This document shows, one piece after another, positions 41,577 through 50,130 of a stretch of DNA of 64,000 nucleotides. The translations under genes and the position numbers were made by a program. Under the pieces are notes generated by a model, which saw only the letters and a list, made by a program, of their open reading frames with translations, searched no databases and had not been told where the DNA came from. The DNA comes from Shinella sp032095155 (GTDB taxonomy: Bacteria > Pseudomonadota > Alphaproteobacteria > Rhizobiales > Rhizobiaceae). The stretch spans positions 124,001 to 188,000 of the forward strand of contig NZ_JBLZPK010000057.1 in the NCBI RefSeq assembly GCF_049199905.1, written 5' to 3'. How positions within the stretch are numbered: position 1 is the stretch's first letter; each line of letters begins with the position of its first letter.

Positions 41577-44500
41577 TCACTCCGCCGCCTGCGGCAGGGC
41601 CTCGTCTTTCGGCTGTTCTTTCTCGCGGGTTCGCGTCAGCATCTCGGCATGCTGGAGTTCCGCGGCAAGGCGGCGCTCCTCGTCGGCATGCGGGCTGGTG
41701 AAGCGGGCGATGACGAGATAGGCGACCGGGGTCAGATAAAGCGTCACGACCGTCGCAAGGCCGAGGCCGCCGACGAGAACCCAGCCGAGCGAGATGCGCG
41801 CTTCCGCACCTGCCCCGCTCGCCAGCACCAGCGGCACCGCGCCGACGACTGTGGCGATCATCGTCATCAGCACCGGGCGCAGGCGGATGTTGGCGGCATT
41901 CTCGATGGCGCTACGGATATCCTGCCCCTGGTCGCGCAGCTGGTTGGCGAATTCGACGATCAGAATTCCGTTCTTCGCCATGATGCCGACAAGCAGCACG
42001 AGGCCGATCTGGCTGTAGATATTGAGCGTCGTGCCCGTCAGGATCATCGCGAAGACGGCGCAGGCGAGCCCCAGCGGCACCGTCACCATGATGATGACGG
42101 CACTGACGAAACTTTCGAACTGTGCCGAAAGCACCAGGAAGATGATGGCGATGGCAAAGCCGAAGGTGATGACGAGGCCGCTCGAATTCTCCTGCAACGA
42201 GGCCGCTTCCGCCATCGGCATCAGGCGCGAGCCCTCGGGCAGCAGGGGCTTTGCCATTTCCTCGACCATGGTGAGCGCATCACCCAGCGCCAGCCCATCC
42301 TTGAGGCCGGCGGAAAGCGAGACAGCGCGCAGCTGCTGCTCGCGTGAAAGCTGCGGGGCGACCGCTTTCTCTTCCAGGGTCGCGATGGACGACATCGGCA
42401 CGATCTTGCCGTCGCCGGTCTTGAGGAAGATGTTTTCGAGGTCCATCGGGTCGTTGATGGGCGTCGTGGTGGAGGAGAGTTTGACCGGGTAGGACTGCCC
42501 GTCGACATAGATGTCGACGACGCTTGTGCCCTCCAGCATCGCCTGCAAGGCGGCGGAAAGGCCTGTAATGTCGATGCCGAGATCGGCCGCGCGCTCGCGG
42601 TCGACGGTCACGGAAAGCTGCGCCTGGTTGGCCTCGTAGTTGAGGCGCACGTTCTGGAAGCGGCCGCTGTCCTCGATCTTGCGCACCAGCTCCGCCGCCG
42701 CATTGCCGAGCTTGGTATAGTCGTTGCCGACAAGCGCCACTTGCAAGCCGTTGCCAGCGCCGCGAATGCCGAGACTGTTCGGCTGCTGCGCGAAGGCGCG
42801 TACCGAGGGCACGTCGGCGACGGCCGTGTTGATATCCTGCACGATCTGCTGCTGCGAGCGCTCGCGCTCGCTCCAGGGCGCCAGCGTCAGCACCATGAAG
42901 CCGCTGTTCGTCGAACCGCCCTGCCCCGAAATGGAGAAGATGTTGACGATCTCGCCGCCGTCATAAAGCGGGCGCAGCTTGTCCTCGATCATCTTCATCT
43001 GGTCCTGCGCATATTCGAGCGACACGCCCTGCGGCGCGTTGATACGCAGCATCACCATCGAGCGGTCCTCGGTCGGCGTCAGCTCGGATTTGATGGTGAA
43101 GAACGAGGTAGCGCCCGCCGCCGTGAACAGCAGAGCGACGATGAAGACGATGAAGGGCGCGCCGAGGCAGGCCTTGAGCGACGCACGGTAGAAGCGCGAC
43201 GCGGCTCCGCCGATGCGGGCGAGGATGCCGGTATGTTCATGCGTCATGTCCTTCGTCAGCATGCGCGACGCGAGCATTGGGCAGAGCGTCAGCGCCACGA
43301 AGGAGGACAGCAGGATGGCGAAGGCGAGCACGAAGCCGAATTCGCGGAAGAGCCGGCCCGCCTGCCCCGGCAGGAAGGAGAGCGGCACGAAGACGGCGGC
43401 AAGTGTGGCCGTCGTCGCGATGACCGCGAAGAACACTTCCAGCGTGCCCAAAATGGCGGCGGCGCGCGGCTTCAGGCCTTCGGCCCGGCGGCGCACGATG
43501 TTTTCCAGCACCACGATGGCGTCGTCCACCACGAGGCCGGTCGCCAGCACGATGGCAAGCAGCGTCAGGATGTTGACGGAGAAGCCCGCCATATAGATCG
43601 CCGCGATGGTGCCGACCAGCGCGATCGGCATGCTGATCGTCGGAATGAGCGTCGCGCGCCAATCGAGCAGGAAGAGATAGATGACGAGCGTCACGATCAG
43701 GACGGCGACGACAAGCGCGATCTCCACCTCGTGGATGGCACCATCGATGAAGACGGCGTCGTCGCTGGTGATCTTGATTTGGGTGCCCTCGGGCAGGATC
43801 GTGCCAAACTGCGCGACCATCTGCTTGACACCGGCGGAGATATCGAGCGTGTTAGACTGCGCCTGGCGGATAATGCCGAGGCCGATGCCCTGCCGTCCGT
43901 TGGAACGCAGCGCCGTCGAGCCCTCGTCCGGGCCGAGTGTGACCATGGCGACGTCGCCGAGGCGCACGTGGTTCTTCAGGATGAGGTTTTCGAAATCGGA
44001 CGGCTTTGTCAGGTCGGCCGTGGCGCGAACCGTGATATCCTGGCTCTGGCTCTTCAGCGAACCGGCCGGCACGTCGAAGGCAGCGGTCGCCAGCGCATTG
44101 CGCAGATCCGCAACCGTCAGCCCACGCGCCGCAAGCTTCGCCTGATCGACATCGACGCGGAAAATCTTCTCCTGATCGCCATAGACCGCCACGTCGGCGA
44201 CGCCCTCGACGGAGGCAAGCCGGTCGGTGATCTCGTTTTCGGCCAGCAGCGTCAGGTCTTCGAGCGACAGCGTATCGGAGGTCAGCGCAAGGCGCATGAT
44301 CGGCTGGCTGTCCGCATCGGCTTTGACGACGCGCGGATCGTCGGCATCGTCGGGCAGCTGGTTCGTCACGCGGCCGAGCGCATCGCGCACGTCGTTGGCC
44401 GCCTGGTTGATATCCGTCGTGTCGGAGAATTCCAGCGTCACGCGGCTGCGGCCGAAGGACGAGACGGAAGAGATCTTCTTGATGCCTTGCACGCGCGAAA

Positions 44501-44750
44501 CGCCGCCCTCGATGACGTCGGTCAGCTCGCGGTCGATCGTCTCCGGCGACGCGCCGTCGAAATCGGTGGTGACGCTGATGACCGGCTGGTCGACGGATGG
44601 CAATTCGCGGATTTCGACGCCGGTGAAGGCGGCAAGGCCGGCGATGATGATCAGCGTGTTGAGCACGAGAGAGAGAATCGGCCGGCGAATGAAAAGCGCG
44701 GTAAAACCCGCCTTGCCGCCATCGTTCATTCCGCTCGCCTCGCCCGACAT
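41577..44750 (-). CDS. RND efflux permease (HAE1/AcrB type)
   Basis: The 1057-aa inner-membrane trimer subunit has 12 predicted helices and two large periplasmic loops. FTALFIRRPILSLVLNTLII opens it. LGTLEVFFAVIATTATLAAV, GRLFREFGFVLAFAILLSSF and LVLLVGIMAKNGILIVEFAN are family segments, and GLVVDDAIVVLENIVRR carries the proton-relay aspartates (VDDAI) in helix 4. It uses the proton gradient to expel compounds. The ATG overlaps the adaptor stop (TGATG), so the two are translated together. No outer-membrane channel gene is adjacent. Confidence 0.94.
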   Translation of the reverse strand: MSGEASGMNDGGKAGFTALFIRRPILSLVLNTLIIIAGLAAFTGVEIRELPSVDQPVISVTTDFDGASPETIDRELTDVIEGGVSRVQGIKKISSVSSFGRSRVTLEFSDTTDINQAANDVRDALGRVTNQLPDDADDPRVVKADADSQPIMRLALTSDTLSLEDLTLLAENEITDRLASVEGVADVAVYGDQEKIFRVDVDQAKLAARGLTVADLRNALATAAFDVPAGSLKSQSQDITVRATADLTKPSDFENLILKNHVRLGDVAMVTLGPDEGSTALRSNGRQGIGLGIIRQAQSNTLDISAGVKQMVAQFGTILPEGTQIKITSDDAVFIDGAIHEVEIALVVAVLIVTLVIYLFLLDWRATLIPTISMPIALVGTIAAIYMAGFSVNILTLLAIVLATGLVVDDAIVVLENIVRRRAEGLKPRAAAILGTLEVFFAVIATTATLAAVFVPLSFLPGQAGRLFREFGFVLAFAILLSSFVALTLCPMLASRMLTKDMTHEHTGILARIGGAASRFYRASLKACLGAPFIVFIVALLFTAAGATSFFTIKSELTPTEDRSMVMLRINAPQGVSLEYAQDQMKMIEDKLRPLYDGGEIVNIFSISGQGGSTNSGFMVLTLAPWSERERSQQQIVQDINTAVADVPSVRAFAQQPNSLGIRGAGNGLQVALVGNDYTKLGNAAAELVRKIEDSGRFQNVRLNYEANQAQLSVTVDRERAADLGIDITGLSAALQAMLEGTSVVDIYVDGQSYPVKLSSTTTPINDPMDLENIFLKTGDGKIVPMSSIATLEEKAVAPQLSREQQLRAVSLSAGLKDGLALGDALTMVEEMAKPLLPEGSRLMPMAEAASLQENSSGLVITFGFAIAIIFLVLSAQFESFVSAVIIMVTVPLGLACAVFAMILTGTTLNIYSQIGLVLLVGIMAKNGILIVEFANQLRDQGQDIRSAIENAANIRLRPVLMTMIATVVGAVPLVLASGAGAEARISLGWVLVGGLGLATVVTLYLTPVAYLVIARFTSPHADEERRLAAELQHAEMLTRTREKEQPKDEALPQAAE

Positions 44751-45937
44751 CACGTGCCCTCCGCGACGGCAGGTTTTTCCTTGATGCCGCGCTCTTGCGC
44801 CGTGCGCACAGCCCCGCCCGGCCGCAGCGTCTGCACGCCCTCGGTGACGACGGCATCCCCCTCGGCAAGCTCAGCCTTGACCAGCACTTTATCGGGATTG
44901 CGCTGCACGATATGGACCGGCACGCGCTCCGCCTTATCGCCCTTCACGCGCCAGATATAGGAACCGTCGGCACTCCATTGGAGCGAAAGCGGATCGACGC
45001 TCGGATAGAGATCGCCGGCAAAGTGCATGGCCACCTGGAAGGACATGCCGGCGCGCAGCACGTCTTCGGGATTGGCGATGCGGGCGCGGACGCGCAGCGT
45101 GCGGCTTTCCTGGTCGATGCGGTTGTCGATCGCCTGCACCGTTCCTGTGAAAACGTCGCCCGGCCGCGCGACCGCCGTCGCACTCACCTCGCCGCCGACC
45201 TTGATGCTGGTGGCAAACCGCTCCGGCACCCAGTAGTCGACGAGGATTTCCGAGCGGTCGTCGATCCGGGCAATCGCCGTCGACGTCGTGACATAGTCGC
45301 CCGGATTGACGGAGATGATGCCGACCACGCCGCCATAGGGCGCAGTGATGTCACGGCGGCGCAGCGTCAGTTCGGCATTGCGCAGGGCCAGTTCGGCGGC
45401 CTTCAGCGCGGTCTGGGCGTCCTGCAAATCGGCCGTGCTGGTGGAGGAGCGGAGATTTTCCAGGCGTTTCAGCTTCTGCTGGGCCGCTTCGACGGTGACG
45501 CGCGCCTGATCGGCGGCGATCTTCTGCTCGTCGCTGTCAAGCCGGGCGATGACAGCCCCCTGCTCCACCCGCGTGCCGGATTCGACGAGGACTTCGGTAA
45601 GATTGCCGGTGGCATAGGGCGTGACCGTTACGGTGCGGATCGCCTCGCCGTCGCCGATAGCATTCAGCCGGTCGTTGACGGTGGCCATGGCGACCGGCTT
45701 GGTGACGACGAGCGTCGGCCCGCCGCCGAAGCCGCCGCGACGGCCGCCGCCCTGCCCATTGGCCTGGCTCCCGCCGTCCGCCTTCTCCTCAGAGGCCGGC
45801 GCGATGGCCGCGACAAGCGGCGCCGGCAGGCCGGCAGCCGTCAGCATCCCGTTTGCGCCGGGCGCGAAGCGGCCCCAGAGCAGAACCCCGGCCGCAATGA
45901 CGCCAAGGCCGATAAGGAGCTGTTTCCAAACCCGCAT
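44750..45937 (-). CDS. RND efflux periplasmic adaptor (HlyD/MFP family)
   Basis: The 395-aa adaptor links the permease to an outer-membrane channel. It has an N-terminal membrane anchor (LLIGLGVIAAGVLLWGRF), a low-complexity Gly/Arg segment (GQGGGRRGGFGGGP) and a lipoyl/barrel-sandwich region around TVTPYATGNLTEVLVESG. A hairpin region (ADQARVTVEAAQQKLKRLEN) and beta-barrel parts including DRSEILVDYWVPERFATSI follow. The start at 45937 has GGAGAG upstream. It is the first gene of the pump operon. Confidence 0.92.
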   Translation of the reverse strand: MRVWKQLLIGLGVIAAGVLLWGRFAPGANGMLTAAGLPAPLVAAIAPASEEKADGGSQANGQGGGRRGGFGGGPTLVVTKPVAMATVNDRLNAIGDGEAIRTVTVTPYATGNLTEVLVESGTRVEQGAVIARLDSDEQKIAADQARVTVEAAQQKLKRLENLRSSTSTADLQDAQTALKAAELALRNAELTLRRRDITAPYGGVVGIISVNPGDYVTTSTAIARIDDRSEILVDYWVPERFATSIKVGGEVSATAVARPGDVFTGTVQAIDNRIDQESRTLRVRARIANPEDVLRAGMSFQVAMHFAGDLYPSVDPLSLQWSADGSYIWRVKGDKAERVPVHIVQRNPDKVLVKAELAEGDAVVTEGVQTLRPGGAVRTAQERGIKEKPAVAEGT

Positions 45938-46037
45938 GCACTCTCTCTCCGATGGAAGCGAACCGTCACGTTTTGCAGTGCGACATAGGGCAAGTATCCC
46001 GTTTTGGAAATGAACCGGCAATGAAAGAATCGGATCA

Positions 46038-46084
46038 TTACGGAATTGTAAGATTGAGGCTTCGATCTGTTACCGAAATGTAAG
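46038..46084. promoter_or_regulatory. tandem 15-bp repeat upstream of the RND operon
   Basis: TTACGGAATTGTAAG (46038-46052) and TTACCGAAATGTAAG (46070-46084) match at 13 of 15 positions and are spaced 32 bp apart, about three helical turns. Each is also an imperfect dyad. They lie about 100 bp before the adaptor start, in the 297-bp space shared with the divergent cyclase gene, and look like a two-site operator. Confidence 0.6.
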
Positions 46085-46234
46085 AAAACGTGGAGAAATC
46101 TTCCCCTGCCGCGCCTTATCCGAGCATGGGCGTGACTGGACGCTCCTTTCCCTTGTGATAGCGTTTCTGCCGGCCCACAGGCCGCGAACTATTTCAGTAT
46201 TCTTTCATAAACCTATTGAACGAGAGGGGAAACC

Positions 46235-47056
46235 ATGTGCGACGCCTGCATTATTGACTCCGTGAAATCCCGCATGCTTTCGAGACGAAGCTTCTTCCGC
46301 GCCGCCGCCGCGGGCGGGGCCGCTGTCGCCGCCGCAAGCTCCGGGGTACTCAGCCCGGCTTTCGCCCAGGCGCCATCCAAGGTGACGGACCTGACGCACG
46401 AACTCCACGAGGAATTTCCGACCTTCTTCGGCCAGCAGCAGTTCTGGCGCGAACAAAAGTTCAATTACAAGGAACACAAGTTCAACCTCTTCGAGCTGCG
46501 CGTCAACGAACACACCGGCACCCATCTCGATGCGCCGCTGCACTTTTCCGAGGACGGGACTTCGGTCGCCGAAATCCCGGTCTCCGATCTCGTCGTGCCG
46601 CTCGCCGTCATCGACATCAGGGAGAAGGCTGATGCCAGCCCGGATGCCCAGCTGACGCCGGACGACATCAAGGCCTGGATCGCCGCCAATGGCGACCTGC
46701 CGGAGAAAGCCTGCGTGGCGCTCCATTCCGGCTGGGGCAAACATCTCGGCACGGACAAGTTCCGCAATGCGGATGCCGACGGCAAGCTGCACTTCCCAGG
46801 TTTTCATGTCGAAGCCGTGCAATATCTCGCGGAAAATTCGAGCGCCGTCGGCATCGCGGTCGATACGCTCTCGCTCGACTATGGCCTCTCGCCGGATTTC
46901 GCCACGCACTACGCCTGGCTCTCCTCCGGTCACTGGGGGCTTGAAGGCGCGGCCAATCTGGACCAGCTTCCGGCAAAGGGTGCCACGATCTTCGTCGGCG
47001 CGCCGAAAGTGCGCGGCGGCACGGGCGGCCCGTCCCGCGTCTTCGCACTCGCCTGA
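46235..47056 (+). CDS. Tat-exported cyclase-family metal-dependent hydrolase
   Basis: This 273-aa protein of the cyclase/kynurenine-formamidase-like family has a twin-arginine signal SRRSFFRAAAAGGAAVAAAS ending in PAFAQA near residue 45. The metal motif is HTGTHLDAPLHF, with Asp and His ligands. The rest (KACVALHSGWGKHLG, AVGIAVDTLSLDYG) is the family core. It is followed after a 30-base gap of Ns by an AhpD-like gene in the same direction. The true substrate is unknown, and it acts in the periplasm. Confidence 0.88.
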   Translation: MCDACIIDSVKSRMLSRRSFFRAAAAGGAAVAAASSGVLSPAFAQAPSKVTDLTHELHEEFPTFFGQQQFWREQKFNYKEHKFNLFELRVNEHTGTHLDAPLHFSEDGTSVAEIPVSDLVVPLAVIDIREKADASPDAQLTPDDIKAWIAANGDLPEKACVALHSGWGKHLGTDKFRNADADGKLHFPGFHVEAVQYLAENSSAVGIAVDTLSLDYGLSPDFATHYAWLSSGHWGLEGAANLDQLPAKGATIFVGAPKVRGGTGGPSRVFALA

Positions 47057-47066
47057 TGTCTGCCGG

Positions 47067-47096
47067 NNNNNNNNNNNNNNNNNNNNNNNNNNNNNN
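47067..47096. other. assembly gap (30 N)
   Basis: Thirty unknown bases between the cyclase and AhpD-like genes. It lies in non-coding DNA, so neither coding sequence is interrupted. Confidence 0.98.
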
Positions 47097-47114
47097 TTTC
47101 CGGAGGAGACCACC

Positions 47115-47528
47115 ATGAGCACCGTCAAGCCTGCCGAAAACATCGAAGCCGACCCGCGCGTCAAGGCCGTCTTCGACGACATCCGCGCCGTCAGGAAATC
47201 GGATTTCATCAACAATATGTGGCACTACCTCGCCTTCGATCCGGCGCTGCTGGAACGCACCTGGGCGGAGGTGAAGGCCGTGATGGCGACGCCCTCGACG
47301 CTCGATCCGCTGGTAAAGGAAATGCTCTACATCGCCGTCTCCGTCACCAACGGCTGCTCATACTGCGTCCACTCCCACACCGCCGCCGCCAAGGCGAAGG
47401 GCATGACGGAGGCGCAATATGGCGAACTGCTCGCCATCGTCTCGCTCGCCGGCAAGACAAACCAGCTGGCGACGGCATTGCAATTGCCCGTGGACAGCGT
47501 TTTCGATGCCGAGCGCGCAAAGCCCTGA
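47115..47528 (+). CDS. carboxymuconolactone decarboxylase / AhpD-like protein
   Basis: The 137-aa protein has the AhpD-type redox pair in VTNGCSYCVHSHTAAAKAKG (CxxC with the nearby His). This fits an alkylhydroperoxidase-like reductant or a small metabolic enzyme. The start follows GGAGGAG. It is downstream of the Tat-exported cyclase and probably in the same operon. Confidence 0.87.
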   Translation: MSTVKPAENIEADPRVKAVFDDIRAVRKSDFINNMWHYLAFDPALLERTWAEVKAVMATPSTLDPLVKEMLYIAVSVTNGCSYCVHSHTAAAKAKGMTEAQYGELLAIVSLAGKTNQLATALQLPVDSVFDAERAKP

Positions 47529-47631
47529 GCGGGCAGCGCTTTCCACAATCTTTCCGCCCCTGTTCTTCCCCGTGGAATAAAAGCAGAACGGAAAACTGGT
47601 CTTTCGGACCCGAATCACTACATTGAGCCGC

Positions 47632-50097
47632 ATGATCAGCGGTTACGACGACATTCCCTTCTTCGATGAAGACCCGCAGCTCGGCGCCAAGCCTGCCGCC
47701 CCGGCCAAGCCCTCGGGCGGTATCGGCATTGCCGCGCGCGCCATGGCGGCCCGCGATGCGCAGCGTGCGCCGGACTACCTTTCCGGCCTGAACCCCGAAC
47801 AGCGCGAGGCGGTCGAGACCGTCGACGGTCCCGTTCTGGTGCTTGCCGGCGCCGGCACCGGCAAGACACGCGTGCTCACCACCCGCATCGCCCATATCCT
47901 CGCCACCGGCCGCGCCTTCCCCAGCCAGCTTCTCGCGGTGACCTTCACCAACAAGGCGGCGCGCGAGATGAAGGAGCGCATCGGCCTGCTCGTCGGCGGC
48001 GCCGTCGAGGGCATGCCGTGGCTCGGCACCTTCCACTCGATCGGCGTGAAGCTTCTGCGCCGCCACGCCGAGCTCGTCGGCCTGCGCTCGGATTTCTCGA
48101 TCCTCGACACCGACGACGTCGTGCGCCTCATCAAGCAGATCCTGCAGGCCGAAAGCATCGACGACAAGCGCTGGCCGGCCAAACAGTTCGCCGGCATGAT
48201 CGATGGCTGGAAGAACAAGGGCCTCGATCCCGCGCAGATCCCGGAAGGTGACGCCCGCGCCTTTGCCAACGGCAAGGGCCGCGAACTCTACGTCGCCTAC
48301 CAGAACCGCCTGAAGACGCTGAACGCCTGCGATTTCGGCGACCTGCTGCTGCACCCGATCCGCATGTTCCGCGCCCATCCGGATGTGCTGGCCGAATACC
48401 ACCAGAAATTCCGCTATATCCTCGTCGACGAATATCAGGACACCAACACCGCCCAATATATGTGGCTGCGCCTGCTCGCCCAGCGCCCCAAGGGCACGCC
48501 GCAGAACGTCTGCTGCGTCGGCGACGACGACCAGTCGATCTATGGCTGGCGCGGCGCGGAGGTGGACAACATCCTGCGCTTCGAGAAGGATTTTCCCGGC
48601 GCCAAGGTCGTCAAGCTGGAGCGCAATTATCGCTCGACGGCCCATATTCTGGGCGCCGCCGGCCATCTGATCGCCCATAACGAGGACCGGCTCGGCAAAA
48701 CGCTCTTCACCGACCGGCATGACCCCGATGACGACAAGGTCGTCGTTCACGCGGCCTGGGATTCCGAGGAGGAGGCCCGCGCCGTCGGCGAGGAGATCGA
48801 GCAGCTCCAGCGCAAGGAGCACAAGCTCAACGACATGGCGATCCTGGTGCGTGCGTCCTTCCAGATGCGCGAATTCGAAGACCGTTTCGTCACGCTCGGC
48901 CTCAATTACCGCGTCATCGGCGGTCCGCGCTTCTACGAGCGGCTCGAAATCCGCGATGCCATGGCCTATCTGCGCCTCGTCAGCCAGCCGGCCGACGACC
49001 TCGCCTTCGAGCGTATCGTCAATACGCCGAAACGCGGCCTTGGCGATACGACCATCCGCAACCTGCACGACTATGCCCGCGCCCGCGACATCCCCATGCT
49101 CGCCGCCGCAGCGGATATCATCGAGACGGACGAGCTGAAGCCGAAGGCGCGCAAGGCGCTGTTCGACGTCGTCACGGATTTCCGCCGCTGGCAATCGCTG
49201 CTGGAGACCACGCCGCACACCGAGCTTGCCGAGCAGATCCTCGACGAGAGCGGCTATACCGCCATGTGGCAGGCCGACAAGTCGGCCGAAGCGCCGGGCC
49301 GGCTGGAAAACCTCAAGGAACTCATCCGCTCGATGGAGGCCTTCGAATCGCTGCGCGGCTTCCTCGACCATGTGTCGCTGGTCATGGATGCCGAGCAGAA
49401 CGCCGAGCTCGATGCCGTCTCGATCATGACGCTGCATTCGGCCAAGGGCCTCGAATTCGAGACCGTCTTCCTGCCCGGCTGGGAGGAAGGCCTCTTCCCG
49501 CACCAGCGCGCGTTGGATGAGGGCGGCCGCTCGGGGCTGGAAGAAGAACGACGCCTCGCCTATGTCGGCATCACGCGGGCAAAGCGCCGCTGCCACATCT
49601 GGTTCGTCTCGAACCGCCGCATCCACGGCCTCTGGCAATCGACATTGCCCTCGCGTTTCCTCGACGAATTGCCGGAAGCCCATGTCGAAGTGGCGGAAGT
49701 CGAGCAATCCTATGGCGGGTACGGCCGCGGCGGCGGCTACGGCCAATCGCGCTTTGACAAGCAGGAGCCGTTCCAGAACGCCTATTCGACGCCCGGCTGG
49801 CGCCGCGCGCAGGCCAACCGCACGGATGCGACGCGCGACAACTGGGGCTCCCGCTCCGGCCACGCGGTGGAGCGCATCGGTTATGGCGAGAGCGGCCCGC
49901 GATCGAAGACGATCGACGGGGAACTGGTGGCGAAGTCCACCACGACCGAGCCGTCGAAATTCTCCGTCGGCGACCGTGTCTTCCACATCAAGTTCGGCAA
50001 CGGCAACGTCTCGGCAATCGAGGGCAACAAGCTGACGATCGATTTCGACCGCGCCGGCCAGAAACGCGTGCTCGACGGCTTCGTCGAACGGGCGTGA
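47632..50097 (+). CDS. uvrD: UvrD/PcrA-type DNA helicase
   Basis: This 821-aa 3'-5' SF1A helicase serves nucleotide excision repair, mismatch repair and removal of stalled protein. Walker A VLAGAGTGKTRVL, Walker B RYILVDEYQDTN, VGDDDQSIYGWRGAE, the motif V-VI region IMTLHSAKGLEFETVFLPGW and ERRLAYVGITRAKRR are complete. A Gly/Tyr-rich stretch (GYGRGGGYGQS) and a C-terminal KOW-like domain (VGDRVFHIKFGNGNVSAIEG) follow, as usual for UvrD. The start is ATG 47632; a TTG nine bases before is possible. Confidence 0.96.
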   Translation: MISGYDDIPFFDEDPQLGAKPAAPAKPSGGIGIAARAMAARDAQRAPDYLSGLNPEQREAVETVDGPVLVLAGAGTGKTRVLTTRIAHILATGRAFPSQLLAVTFTNKAAREMKERIGLLVGGAVEGMPWLGTFHSIGVKLLRRHAELVGLRSDFSILDTDDVVRLIKQILQAESIDDKRWPAKQFAGMIDGWKNKGLDPAQIPEGDARAFANGKGRELYVAYQNRLKTLNACDFGDLLLHPIRMFRAHPDVLAEYHQKFRYILVDEYQDTNTAQYMWLRLLAQRPKGTPQNVCCVGDDDQSIYGWRGAEVDNILRFEKDFPGAKVVKLERNYRSTAHILGAAGHLIAHNEDRLGKTLFTDRHDPDDDKVVVHAAWDSEEEARAVGEEIEQLQRKEHKLNDMAILVRASFQMREFEDRFVTLGLNYRVIGGPRFYERLEIRDAMAYLRLVSQPADDLAFERIVNTPKRGLGDTTIRNLHDYARARDIPMLAAAADIIETDELKPKARKALFDVVTDFRRWQSLLETTPHTELAEQILDESGYTAMWQADKSAEAPGRLENLKELIRSMEAFESLRGFLDHVSLVMDAEQNAELDAVSIMTLHSAKGLEFETVFLPGWEEGLFPHQRALDEGGRSGLEEERRLAYVGITRAKRRCHIWFVSNRRIHGLWQSTLPSRFLDELPEAHVEVAEVEQSYGGYGRGGGYGQSRFDKQEPFQNAYSTPGWRRAQANRTDATRDNWGSRSGHAVERIGYGESGPRSKTIDGELVAKSTTTEPSKFSVGDRVFHIKFGNGNVSAIEGNKLTIDFDRAGQKRVLDGFVERA

Positions 50098-50098
50098 C

Positions 50099-50117
50099 GG
50101 GGCCGGCCTGCGGCCCC
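50099..50117 (+). terminator. GC-rich stem after uvrD
   Basis: GGGGCCG-GCCTG-CGGCCCC lies between convergent uvrD and the chemoreceptor. There is no T-run, so it is a weak candidate. Confidence 0.35.
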
Positions 50118-50130
50118 GCCTTCGCTGTTC

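Noticed and set aside
42741..44960. 739-aa open frame on the plus strand
   Set aside because: It is antisense to the RND permease and adaptor, with low-complexity Arg/His/Gln content and no motif.
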